From the NCBI GenBank assembly GCA_044370475.1, contig JBILVK010000033.1, forward strand, positions 1 through 27,652: a stretch of DNA of 27,652 bases, read 5' to 3'. Shown here in pieces: positions 7,446-14,923 of this stretch. Each line of letters opens with the position of its first letter. The stretch's first letter is position 1. The position numbers were made by a program, and so were the translations under genes. The DNA comes from B1 sp044370475 (GTDB taxonomy: Bacteria; Bacteroidota; Bacteroidia; UKL13-3). The notes under the pieces were generated by a model, which saw only the letters and a program-made list of their open reading frames with translations, was not told where the DNA came from and made no database searches.

Positions 7446-8760
7446 GAAACTTTTTACTTAAGTACTTTTCTACAAAAATGATAAAGCTTATCCAAAGCAA
7501 TGGGGCAAAGGCTATTCGGTAGCGCGATAAGCCCAGAACGCCCGTGGATGCTAAGATGTAGCCTATAAACAAAAATATACAAATGCGTAAAATGAGGGGC
7601 ACCTGTTTGTTAAATAGGGTAGAGAGTAGGGCAATGCTTATAAGTACATTGCTAAGCAAACAAATAAGCAATATGAGTAATAAGCCCAAGGGGGCATTGC
7701 TTATAAATTCTATGATTCCGTTGACCAAACCTTGTGTATGTATCACATGATATAAGCCTAAATAGCTGCCTTCACTGAGGTTCAGAAAATGAACCCATTC
7801 AAACCTACCTGGATCTATCATACATGCCAGCCATCCTTTTACATTAAACCAAGCAAAGAAGAGTGGATGTTGTGCTATAATTTCTTTGCCTTCGTGGTTC
7901 ATGAGTTCATAGCGCTCGCCGTATGTTTTGGCTGCATTGGCCTTGGCCATAATTTGCTCTTGAGCGGCATCTGCATAGGCTTCACCGTATATTTGTCCGT
8001 TGGTGTATTTGGCCATGTATTTAAGCACAAAAATGGGCGTAACAGAAGAGTAATGGTAATAGCCAGTTACGTGTTTATTATAGCTTGAATAGCCATGATA
8101 CACCATGGGTAGCAACAAGAATGGAATTAAGAATTTGAGCGATTTTTGCTTGAGGAAAACAAAGAATAAAATGAGTGCAATGCTCATACCCAACAAGAAT
8201 GCAACAGGCTTGGTAAGCATGGCTAGGGCAAAGCAAGCGGCTGCAAGTATGCTGCGACTATGGCTTGGTTCGGACCATAATTTATAGGTAAAGTAGGCCG
8301 ACCAAAAGAATAAACTTTGGAACAAGATATCGCTCATTACAAAATTGCAATGGATAATTTGCGAGGGATAGAGAATGAGTGTGAGGAGGAGTATGAGTCT
8401 GCTTACATTTTGATTGAAGCCAAGCTCTTTGGCAAATTTTAGCACGCCCCAAATGGTGCTTAAACTGATGAGCATTTGCAGAAATAAAATAGCATAATCG
8501 GTCTGAACCAAAGCCTTGATGCAGTATATTAAAAAGCCGTAAACTGGCGGACGAAAGCTGTAGTAGTCTGGTTTTATTGGTCCTGACCAAGGTGCTGCAT
8601 ATAAACTTCCATGTAGTTTAATATTTTCTGCTTGCGAAAGATAGTCGATAGAATCTACCAAATAAATGCTGCCCGTATGCAAGGCTTGAGCAAAGCCCAA
8701 AAGGTGCAGCAACGCGGCCAACAGCCAAAATTGTGTAACAGATATTTTAGGCAAATTCAC
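7432..8760 (-). CDS. polytopic glycosyltransferase-like membrane protein (GT39/ArnT-like)
   Basis: A 442-residue inner-membrane protein with about ten to twelve hydrophobic helices. After the first helix there is an extracytoplasmic loop with VDSIDYLSQAEN (about 34-45), in the place where GT-C enzymes such as ArnT and protein mannosyltransferases carry their acidic metal motif. A larger soluble loop is at about 240-310 and the C-terminal third is again membranous. GT-C enzymes transfer sugars from polyprenyl-phosphate donors outside the membrane; donor and acceptor here are unknown. The start is GTG at 8760 with no better ATG nearby. It is first of a two-gene overlapping pair with the PLP enzyme. 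Two copies of the dispersed word lie inside it (8267 variant, 8500 exact). Confidence 0.7.
   Translation of the reverse strand: MNLPKISVTQFWLLAALLHLLGFAQALHTGSIYLVDSIDYLSQAENIKLHGSLYAAPWSGPIKPDYYSFRPPVYGFLIYCIKALVQTDYAILFLQMLISLSTIWGVLKFAKELGFNQNVSRLILLLTLILYPSQIIHCNFVMSDILFQSLFFWSAYFTYKLWSEPSHSRSILAAACFALAMLTKPVAFLLGMSIALILFFVFLKQKSLKFLIPFLLLPMVYHGYSSYNKHVTGYYHYSSVTPIFVLKYMAKYTNGQIYGEAYADAAQEQIMAKANAAKTYGERYELMNHEGKEIIAQHPLFFAWFNVKGWLACMIDPGRFEWVHFLNLSEGSYLGLYHVIHTQGLVNGIIEFISNAPLGLLLILLICLLSNVLISIALLSTLFNKQVPLILRICIFLFIGYILASTGVLGLSRYRIAFAPLLWISFIIFVEKYLSKKFHATN
8267..8276 (+). repeat. dispersed word, variant GGTTCGGACC
   Basis: Same A-to-G variant as at 2808, preceded by TT, inside the glycosyltransferase-like gene and read as WSEP. 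Confidence 0.5.
8500..8509 (-). repeat. dispersed word GGTTCAGACC, copy 4
   Basis: Inside the glycosyltransferase-like gene, read as VQT. The surrounding 8497-8518 is identical over 22 bp to 4340-4361. Confidence 0.65.
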
Positions 8761-8844
8761 AGGTGCAAGATAATGTTAAATATCAAATCAGTTTGCATAG
8801 GCGCTTAAGCAATATTTACAAAGATTAAATTATCTTGCTTTGAG

Positions 8845-9774
8845 ATGTTAAAAAAGTCAAGCCTATTTCTTTTAATCCTTTTTGGGATGCTCTTTGCTTG
8901 CCAATCTCGGTATGGCCATCTAAGCAAGGTAAGGGTGGGGTCGGCATCAAAACCACAGCTAGAAAAAAATAAGCCAGATAAACCAAGCTCTGATAAAGAA
9001 AAGAAACATGAGGAAATAAGTAGTCCGGAAAAGCAGGAAGAGCAAGAAGTTACAGCAAGTGAAGGCGCCATAAATATGTTACTTTATATGCCTAAAATTC
9101 AATTTGATTTTGGTAACAAGCAGCATAAAAGAGATTCTGTTGTTGCCGAATTTAGAAAGGAATATAATAGTTTAAAGCAGAAATTTCCAAAGAGTGAACC
9201 AAGAGCCAAACATAGCAATTTGCCTTTGATTGCTGGTATTGCTATTATGTTATTCTCAATCCTTTTATTGCCAAGTTTAGGATATATCGCCATTATTTTT
9301 GCGGTCTTTGGCCTTATAATAATTTTAGTTAATTTACTAGGTAGGCATAGGGTAGAAAACAAAGAGTTAATTGAAAAAAGGAAAGCATACAAAAGGTCAG
9401 ACGAAGGATCCGAGAAAATTGCTTTAAGATATAGAAGAATTCTTAGTTTGGTATTAATGTTCCTTACCTTATTAAGTCTTTTTGCTTTTACAAGTACAGG
9501 GTTAATTTTGGTTTATATGTTGTTTGCTGGGCCAGCTTTGCTAGCATCAGGCATTGTGGGTTACCAACTCGACATAGATGGCAAAGATTCTGTTATACAT
9601 ATTATGGCCATAATTATTGGAGCGGCTGCCACTATTTTATTAGTTTTCCTTTTGGTAATTTTGGCATTGTATATTGGAAGTGTAATTTATTCATTACTAT
9701 TTCTAGCACTGGCTCTTGTATTATTTTTGGTGGGGAGAGAATTGGCAAAAATCCATTCGTCAAAACGCAATTAG
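8845..9774 (+). CDS. lipoprotein with C-terminal multi-helix membrane domain, unknown function
   Basis: A 309-residue protein. A lipoprotein signal peptide ends at C19 (LFAC). A low-complexity Lys/Glu/Ser linker (about 36-70) and a short amphipathic part follow, then two clusters of helices: about 128-165, and about 198-300 with four or five segments, separated by a basic stretch (HRVENKELIEKRKAYKR). A lipid-anchored N-terminus joined to a polytopic domain is unusual, because the polytopic part should keep the protein in the inner membrane. I recognise no family. The sequence around the lipobox and the following YGHLSKVRVGSASKP is repeated in the broken gene 9869-10359. It is divergent from the glycosyltransferase-like gene (84-bp gap). 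Confidence 0.75.
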   Translation: MLKKSSLFLLILFGMLFACQSRYGHLSKVRVGSASKPQLEKNKPDKPSSDKEKKHEEISSPEKQEEQEVTASEGAINMLLYMPKIQFDFGNKQHKRDSVVAEFRKEYNSLKQKFPKSEPRAKHSNLPLIAGIAIMLFSILLLPSLGYIAIIFAVFGLIIILVNLLGRHRVENKELIEKRKAYKRSDEGSEKIALRYRRILSLVLMFLTLLSLFAFTSTGLILVYMLFAGPALLASGIVGYQLDIDGKDSVIHIMAIIIGAAATILLVFLLVILALYIGSVIYSLLFLALALVLFLVGRELAKIHSSKRN

Positions 9775-9868
9775 CATATATATTTATTTTAGCTAAAAGT
9801 GGCGAATTCGCTTGAATTACTTTCGTTAGTTTGACGAATTTTGGATTTTAAAATTACCTTACACCTGA

Positions 9869-10359
9869 ATGTTTAAAGGGTCTCTTTTTTTCTTCTGATT
9901 CTTTTTGGGTTGCTCTTTGCTTGCCAAACTCGTTATGGCTATTTAAGCAAGGTAAAGGTGGGGTCGGCATCAAAACCAAAGGTAGAGAAAAGAGCACCCA
10001 TTGATGGTAGAACCAAGAAGCTCTTTTAGATTGCTTTTGTTTTTGCCTTTTTAACCGCTTTATTTTCGGCTTTTATTTTTGGCTTAGCTATTGGTCCAAT
10101 CACCTTAATCTTATCGCACACCGCACTCAAAAGAATGCCAAAAGACGGCAGAAATGTGAGGTTTATTACCCAAATGGTTTTGATATTGGGAATATTAGCA
10201 ACGATAGGTTTGTTGGTATTACTTTATTTATTTTTAGCTGGATTGATTATGGACTATGTTTTAGCTATTTTGGCATCAATTACCCTATTATTGGCTATAC
10301 TGATAACCATTATCGGTTTTGCCATAAAGATGAATTATTATTTAGAAGAGGAATATTGA
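9869..10359 (+). pseudogene. broken paralogue of the 8845 lipoprotein gene
   Basis: From ATG 9869 the frame meets TGA at 9896. Adding one T to the T7 run at 9885-9891 restores a lipoprotein signal (LLILFGLLFAC) and then QTRYGYLSKVKVGSASKP, nearly the same as residues 20-37 of the 8845 protein; roughly 90 bp match with about ten differences. The restored frame reads to TAG at 10027, and beyond it the same frame stays open to TGA (10357-10359) with several hydrophobic segments. So there is one frameshift and one nonsense codon relative to an intact gene. The last 50 bp overlap the end of the convergent acyltransferase gene. The 9775-9868 spacer holds only a GCGAATTCGC palindrome (9802-9811). 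A short protein from ATG 10135 (74 residues) remains possible. Confidence 0.7.
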
Positions 10360-11077
10360 TGGCGTTTTTAACTTGATTTTGAAGTAGCGCTACATCATTT
10401 TTCAATAGTCCTTTGGTTTGAACCAATTCATGTATGACCACCATGGCCAGACCTGGACCGGCATGGCCAAACCAAAAGCTACCTCTTTGAAGTAATTTCC
10501 AATTGGTAACAAAAGTGATGGGCAAAATAGGTACCTGTTTTTGAATGGCAATGGCAAATGCGCCAGATTTAAAAGGGGCCAAAATGGGTGCTCGTTTAGA
10601 GATGGTTCCTTCTGGGAAAACAACAATTGGGTTACCCAATTCTATTTCTTTCGACATTCTTTTTATGGCTTTAAGACTGCCTGTTTTACTATGCCTATCC
10701 ACTAAAATATTCATGCCAGATGTATAGTATCTGTGGAAGATTGGCCATTTTTCAATTTCCTTTTTGCCCGTAAAAACAAAGTACTTTTTAAATAAGGAAT
10801 AGAGGCAAAAAATATCAAGGTAAGAGGTATGGTTGGGACAAATAAAATAGGCGCCCTCCATAGGGATATTGTCTTTTCCTACCACTTTAATAAAATCTCC
10901 TGCCACCATCAACATCGCCTTGGCATGCCACCTCATGAGGTTAAAGGCTGCAGGAAAGTATTTTGGATCAGACAGTAAAAAATAATTGATTGGAAATAAT
11001 AGGAGGAGTGAGAAAACAAATATAATTAGATAGTACAACTTGTAGAGTACGCGAAAAGGTATAAGTAGATATTGCAT
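10310..11077 (-). CDS. 1-acyl-sn-glycerol-3-phosphate acyltransferase-like (PlsC family)
   Basis: A 255-residue membrane-associated acyltransferase. An N-terminal hydrophobic anchor (about 14-35) precedes the catalytic HX4D motif NHTSYLD (H83, D88) and the glycerol-phosphate-binding FPEGT at 154-158; a GMNILVDR block (121-128) fits motif II. It would acylate lysophosphatidic acid to phosphatidic acid in phospholipid synthesis, though related ornithine-lipid or other lyso-lipid acyltransferases share these motifs. The gene is convergent with the broken lipoprotein gene and overlaps its last 50 bp. It carries a near copy of the dispersed word, GGTTTGAACC, at 10415-10424. Confidence 0.85.
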   Translation of the reverse strand: MQYLLIPFRVLYKLYYLIIFVFSLLLLFPINYFLLSDPKYFPAAFNLMRWHAKAMLMVAGDFIKVVGKDNIPMEGAYFICPNHTSYLDIFCLYSLFKKYFVFTGKKEIEKWPIFHRYYTSGMNILVDRHSKTGSLKAIKRMSKEIELGNPIVVFPEGTISKRAPILAPFKSGAFAIAIQKQVPILPITFVTNWKLLQRGSFWFGHAGPGLAMVVIHELVQTKGLLKNDVALLQNQVKNAINIPLLNNNSSLWQNR

Positions 11078-11203
11078 GCTTTGAACGCTTTACAATTGCA
11101 AAGTGCAGTTGCAATAGCTTGTTTTTGGTGAGCAGCAAATAACTTGGTTTTAAGAATGAGAATTATTGACCTTGGTCACTTTAGGTGATATTTATTCTTA
11201 CTC

Positions 11204-11262
11204 CTTACAATTTCTGATACGTCTTCATCCAGCGGTCGGGGATTTTGTTGTTTTGGGCGGTT
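11204..11262 (-). repeat. 59-bp direct repeat, displaced copy of the arginase-like gene 3' end
   Basis: Matches 11922-11980 with three differences in 59. It encodes a remnant of the arginase-like C-terminus (PDRWMKTYQKL and stop) without the rest of the gene. The two copies are 718 bp apart and enclose the toxin-antitoxin pair. The remainder of 11078-11287 shows nothing else I recognise. Confidence 0.8.
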
Positions 11263-11287
11263 AATGAGCAGTAGCTAATTATTGTAA

Positions 11288-11587
11288 TTAGTTAGTTTTA
11301 GGCCAAGTATTGGGATTTCTAGAAGTATGAATAATTGCTAGTACCAAAACAGTTTTTGAATGCTCAATTACAATGTAATGTATAAGAAAAGGGAATGGTT
11401 TTGTATAAAAGCATCGAACATCATCATATTTTATTTGAAAAAAAGGGTCGCTTTTTATAGTATCAAACGCTAGCTTAATGGTTTTGTGAAATCGTTTTCC
11501 TAAACCAACCTGTTGTTCATTATAATATTCAATTGCATCTTGAATATCTTCAAATGCCTTTGGCTCAAGTTTAATTTTAAAAGCCAT
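11288..11587 (-). CDS. RelE/ParE-family toxin
   Basis: A 99-residue basic protein with the RelE/ParE toxin layout: KIKLEPKAFEDIQDAIEYYNEQ forms the first strand and helices, GLGKRF the usual turn, and the C-terminal strands carry HYIVIEHSKTVLVLAIIHTSRNP, ending in the xHxxRxP pattern common in ParE-like toxins. Members either cut mRNA on the ribosome or inhibit gyrase; the sequence does not decide which. It follows the antitoxin gene by 10 bp in the same direction, so one transcript is likely. The pair is enclosed by a 59-bp direct repeat. Confidence 0.85.
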   Translation of the reverse strand: MAFKIKLEPKAFEDIQDAIEYYNEQQVGLGKRFHKTIKLAFDTIKSDPFFQIKYDDVRCFYTKPFPFLIHYIVIEHSKTVLVLAIIHTSRNPNTWPKTN

Positions 11588-11597
11588 AAAGCATAAA

Positions 11598-11813
11598 CTA
11601 ATCCAATTTAAAGGTGTCTTTTACCGTATCCCAATCTAGTAAATTCTCGGGTTTGGAAGCTATTAAGCGATCTCTCGCTATTTGCTTCTGCCAATCTGGA
11701 ATAACTGAATTTTCATCCTGCTCCACAGTAATAAAATCAAGAGAATTCAGATATTCAATTAAAGGAATAGCCTTGTTGGTTTGATTATCTGGAATATTAA
11801 TTGTGAGCTTCAT
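11598..11813 (-). CDS. antitoxin partner of the RelE/ParE toxin
   Basis: A 71-residue acidic protein just upstream of the toxin gene. The N-terminal strand (MKLTINIPDN) and following helix suggest a small DNA-binding or dimerisation part; the C-terminal half (IPDWQKQIARDRL through LDWDTVKDTFKLD) resembles the toxin-wrapping tail of antitoxins common in Bacteroidota. It should neutralise the toxin and repress the shared promoter. The small size, the order antitoxin then toxin and the 10-bp spacing support the call. A clear DNA-binding motif is not visible. Confidence 0.75.
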   Translation of the reverse strand: MKLTINIPDNQTNKAIPLIEYLNSLDFITVEQDENSVIPDWQKQIARDRLIASKPENLLDWDTVKDTFKLD

Positions 11814-11846
11814 TGATGTATAATTTGCTTTCTTAATTACTTAAAT

Positions 11847-11854
11847 CAAATTTA
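11847..11854 (-). promoter_or_regulatory. candidate -7 box for the toxin-antitoxin operon
   Basis: TAAATTTG on the minus strand matches TAnnTTTG, 34 bases before the antitoxin ATG. No good TTTG is found at the upstream spacing. The AT-rich, partly palindromic stretch between it and the ATG (11828-11846) could hold the operator. Confidence 0.35.
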
Positions 11855-11921
11855 GTGTAAAATTAATTATTCTCACATTGGTTTTATTTCAATGTGCTAT
11901 TGGGAACTTTAATTTTGGTAT

Positions 11922-11980
11922 CTTACAACTTCTGATACGTCTTCATCCAGCGGTCGGGGATTTCGTCGTTTTGGGCGGTT
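11922..11980 (-). repeat. 59-bp direct repeat, copy at the arginase-like gene end
   Basis: The intact counterpart of 11204-11262. It forms the last codons and stop of the arginase-like gene. Confidence 0.8.
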
Positions 11981-13083
11981 TGGTAATCTTTGTAGCTGCA
12001 AGGCACCAAGAATTTTCCTTCGTGTTTGCTGCGCTCGTGTGGGTATGGAACCTCCATCCACCAACGGTTGCTCAATACACTTTTGTAAAAGGTAAGCTCG
12101 CGGTTCATGTTTTTATTGGTGGTATGGTAAATAAGGTAATCTTTGCTTTCTGCCACAGGGTAATCATTGCGACGGTTGGTATAGCCTTCCATGAAATACC
12201 AAATCATTTGCGCCACCAAAGCACTGCTTACATGGTTGCGGTCTTGCGATGGATTTAAATCATAGAAACCTGCACTCATTAAATCATTGCTCATACCAGC
12301 GTAGCGGCAGAGCTGACAAGCCTCTTCGCCACTCATGCCATTGGGCGATGGGTGCAATTGCGCAGGTGCATCGGAAGCTTTTATAGCCTGCATGCTAAAG
12401 CCCAACATATTTGCATTTCTGCAATACGGCTCTATCTCTTGCATGTTGCCACGCAAACTGCCCAAACGCAACATATCAAAATTCATGCGCTCAAAGGCAT
12501 CGTAGCTATCGGCCTCCACAAAATGGCCCTGGTAGCCAGCTTGCGTGATGTTAAACAAATACTCGGGTTCGTGCGAAATAATGCGCGGCAAATAATTGTT
12601 TTTCAATTTTTCTTCGTGCATCTCCATATCCATTTTGGCATCCACCAAGAGCACCTGCATGTTTGGGTTCAGCCCTTGAAAACTGCCATATTGCGCCGCA
12701 ATTAAATCTTGTGAACCACCCATAATCAAGGTAATAATTTTGGACTTATGCAAAGATTCTAAGGTCGCCCTTAAAGCAAAATGCGTATCGCTTATGCTGT
12801 TGCCAGCATGTATATTTCCCAAATCAAGTATGCGCAAATCTGTACGCGGCTTTACCAAGGCATACAAATCTTTTCTAATTTCATCTGCCGCCGCCGCACA
12901 TCCTTCATATTCCGGTCTGAACCGATCCTCTTTTACCCCAAGCAATACCAAGTCGAATTTGCTTAAATCGGGCATATTTCCGTCGTAAAACTGCGTGGAT
13001 TGAAATAAAGTTTTATTGCTCATTCTTTGGTCTAACGACTGAATATGAGCTACTGAAAGTGGATGTAAATAATCGGTTATCAT
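11923..13083 (-). CDS. arginase/formimidoylglutamase-fold protein with degenerate metal site
   Basis: A 386-residue protein with the ureohydrolase fold. The three metal-binding signatures can be placed but have lost key residues: GGDHS is GGSQD (122-126), DAHxD is DAKMD (148-152) and SxDxDxxDP is SMQAIKASDAP (230-240). Of six Mn ligands only the two Asp of the middle motif seem kept, so hydrolysis of arginine, agmatine or formimidoylglutamate is unlikely and a pseudoenzyme or regulatory role is inferred. Similar proteins annotated 'formimidoylglutamase' occur across Bacteroidota. ATG 13083 is chosen (MITDYLHPLS); the frame extends to 13188 but into the divergent epimerase gene. A dispersed-word copy is at 12914, read as FRP. 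The 3' end is duplicated at 11204. Confidence 0.8.
   Translation of the reverse strand: MITDYLHPLSVAHIQSLDQRMSNKTLFQSTQFYDGNMPDLSKFDLVLLGVKEDRFRPEYEGCAAAADEIRKDLYALVKPRTDLRILDLGNIHAGNSISDTHFALRATLESLHKSKIITLIMGGSQDLIAAQYGSFQGLNPNMQVLLVDAKMDMEMHEEKLKNNYLPRIISHEPEYLFNITQAGYQGHFVEADSYDAFERMNFDMLRLGSLRGNMQEIEPYCRNANMLGFSMQAIKASDAPAQLHPSPNGMSGEEACQLCRYAGMSNDLMSAGFYDLNPSQDRNHVSSALVAQMIWYFMEGYTNRRNDYPVAESKDYLIYHTTNKNMNRELTFYKSVLSNRWWMEVPYPHERSKHEGKFLVPCSYKDYQTAQNDEIPDRWMKTYQKL
12914..12923 (-). repeat. dispersed word GGTTCAGACC, copy 5
   Basis: Flanked by ATCGG and CCGGA on the coding strand, inside the arginase-like gene, read as RFRP: a third reading phase. Confidence 0.65.
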
Positions 13084-13148
13084 GGATATAGATAGATATT
13101 CTTCAAAACTGCTTATTTTAGCCCGACAATTAATACACATTTCCACAC

Positions 13149-14180
13149 TTGATACTTGTAACAGGCGCCACGGGTTTTTTGGGTTCACACCTTGTTTGTC
13201 AGCTCTTGGCTAAACAAGAAAAGGTGCGCGCTTGCAAGCGCAAGCAGTCTGACCTATGGGAGTTTAACTTCATCTTTGATTATTATTTTGCAGATAAAGT
13301 TGTGGCGCAAAGTATGCAAAAGCAGCTCAGTTGGGTAGAAACAGATGTGTTAGAAATAGACACCTTAGCAGAAGCCATGCAAGGTATAGAAAGGGTTTAC
13401 CATTGTGCAGCTTTGGTTTCTTTTGATAGCAAAGACCGTGATTTGTTGATGCAGGTAAATGCTGAGGGTACTGCCAATGTGGTTAATTTATGTTTGTTGA
13501 ATGGCGTAAAAAACTTGAGTTATGTAAGTTCAATTGCTTCCTTAGGTAGAACCAAAAGTGGCAATACAATGGATGAAAATAGTAAATGGGAGAGTAGCAA
13601 GTTAAATAGCAATTATGCTATTAGTAAGTATAAGGCAGAATTAGAGGTATGGCGTGGTGCAGAGGAGGGCTTGAATGTGGTGATGGTTAACCCGGGTGTA
13701 TTGATAGGTGTGGGCGATTTTTCGAGGGGGTCAAATGCATTGGTTCAGACCATTTATAAAGGCATGCCTTTGTATAGCATGGGTGTAAATGGATACGTGG
13801 ATGTGGCAGATGTAGCGCGGGCTTTAATCTTATTGTCCGAGGCAAAAATTAACAACGAACGTTATGTAATGGTGGGAGCCAATATGCGTTTTAGGGATTT
13901 ATTTTTTATGATTGCCGATGCCTTAAAAAAGAAACGCCCGAGCATAAATGTAACTCCTTGGATGGCTGCCTTGAGTTGGCGTGTTATGGCAGTTGTGAGG
14001 CTGTTTAGTAAAAAGGGTTTGGCCATTACAAAAGAGACTGCCCGTGCGGCCTTAAATGAATCTTATTATAATTCCGATAAAATAAAAAGGGCAATTTCTT
14101 TTGAATTTACTGCCATAGAAGATACTGTTAAGGCTTGTGCAGCCCAGCATTCGAGGTATTTGGGGCAAAAAAAGTATTAA
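13149..14180 (+). CDS. NAD-dependent epimerase/dehydratase (extended SDR)
   Basis: A 343-residue extended short-chain dehydrogenase. The nucleotide-binding motif TGATGFLGSH is at 5-14, and the catalytic set is S127/S128 (YVSSIASLG) with Y156 and K160 (YAISKYKAE). Similarity to dihydroflavonol-reductase or 3-beta-HSD-like members is suggested by the VNPGVLIGVGDFSRGS stretch; sugar or steroid-like substrates cannot be told apart. Translation must start at TTG 13149: an in-frame stop lies at 13131 and no ATG lies between, while the protein beginning MILVTGATG is typical for the family. It is divergent from the arginase-like gene with 65 bp between starts. A dispersed-word copy is at 13742. Confidence 0.85.
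   Translation: MILVTGATGFLGSHLVCQLLAKQEKVRACKRKQSDLWEFNFIFDYYFADKVVAQSMQKQLSWVETDVLEIDTLAEAMQGIERVYHCAALVSFDSKDRDLLMQVNAEGTANVVNLCLLNGVKNLSYVSSIASLGRTKSGNTMDENSKWESSKLNSNYAISKYKAELEVWRGAEEGLNVVMVNPGVLIGVGDFSRGSNALVQTIYKGMPLYSMGVNGYVDVADVARALILLSEAKINNERYVMVGANMRFRDLFFMIADALKKKRPSINVTPWMAALSWRVMAVVRLFSKKGLAITKETARAALNESYYNSDKIKRAISFEFTAIEDTVKACAAQHSRYLGQKKY
13742..13751 (+). repeat. dispersed word GGTTCAGACC, copy 6
   Basis: Context TTGGTTCAGACCAT, inside the epimerase gene, read as VQT. Confidence 0.65.
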
Positions 14181-14236
14181 TTCACAGATTATTATTCTAA
14201 TTTGGCACCCGAATTAATCGATTGAAAAAATTTACT

Positions 14237-14923
14237 ATGACTCAAAAATTTATTTTAGGCTTAGCCTTGGCATTTACATTTGCATGTAACAACAATCAGA
14301 ACAGTGTAAACTATGAAACTTTGTTTACACATAGCATGGAGGTAAAAGATTACCCTACAGCCATTGTGGCTGCTCAAGTAATGTTGCAAAAAGACAGTAC
14401 GCAAACCATGTATTTAGATTCTTTGCCTGAGTTGTATGCTGCGGTTAGAAATTTTGGTTCAACAGAATATTATGCAGACAAGGCTTTGATAAGAAAGCCA
14501 ACAGATGAGAAATTGTTGCAATTAAAAGCCTTGTGTTTGCAAGAAGCTGGTAAGGGCATGGAGTTATTAGATTTCTATAACAAGTTGTATGCTTCTACAG
14601 GTAAGATTACCTACTTATACCAAGCGGCTACCATTCAATTATCGGCTGGCGATTTAAAAGGTGCTGAGGCCAATATTGCTATTTTAGAAAAGAAAATGGT
14701 TGAGTCTAGAGACACGGTTGATTTTATGGTTTCTGAAACAGAGAAACAACGCGTTCCTTTACGTGCAGCGGTTTACAATGCCAAAGCATTTGTGGCTGCC
14801 AACAACAATAATTTGTTGGGTGCCAAGAACTATTTTGAAATGGCTTTAAAAGAGTTCCCAGACTTTTACACTGCTCAACAAAACTATATGCGCTTAATGC
14901 AAGGTGCCAAAGGTCAGCGTTAA
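14237..14923 (+). CDS. TPR-like lipoprotein
   Basis: A 228-residue predicted lipoprotein: the signal peptide ends in FTFAC with the lipidated Cys at 17. The rest is helical with weak tetratricopeptide-like pairs (for example MEVKDYPTAIVAAQVML and FGSTEYYADKALIRKP, later LLGAKNYFEMALKEFPDF). Such proteins act as periplasmic scaffolds; no partner is visible. ATG 14237 is preferred; a TTG at 14222 (giving KKFT before it) would supply a more basic n-region and is a real alternative. It lies 56 bp after the epimerase and may be cotranscribed. Its TAA overlaps the stop of the convergent flavoprotein gene by three bases within TTAA. Confidence 0.75.
   Translation: MTQKFILGLALAFTFACNNNQNSVNYETLFTHSMEVKDYPTAIVAAQVMLQKDSTQTMYLDSLPELYAAVRNFGSTEYYADKALIRKPTDEKLLQLKALCLQEAGKGMELLDFYNKLYASTGKITYLYQAATIQLSAGDLKGAEANIAILEKKMVESRDTVDFMVSETEKQRVPLRAAVYNAKAFVAANNNNLLGAKNYFEMALKEFPDFYTAQQNYMRLMQGAKGQR

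Noticed and set aside
7779..7795. GGTTCA...TGAACC inverted repeat as another site of the dispersed word
   Set aside because: It is inside a coding region, its 5-base loop breaks the ACC half of the word, and one 6-bp palindrome is expected by chance.
7432..8760. Naming the membrane protein ArnT or a specific sugar transferase
   Set aside because: Topology and one acidic loop fit the GT-C class, but no donor- or acceptor-specific motif is visible.
11878..12258. 126-codon plus-strand frame opposite the arginase-like gene end
   Set aside because: It mirrors a well-supported coding region and has no recognisable domain or start signal.
13182..13191. GGTTCACACC as a further copy of the dispersed word
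   Set aside because: It encodes the GSH of the conserved TGATGFLGSH motif, so protein constraint explains it.
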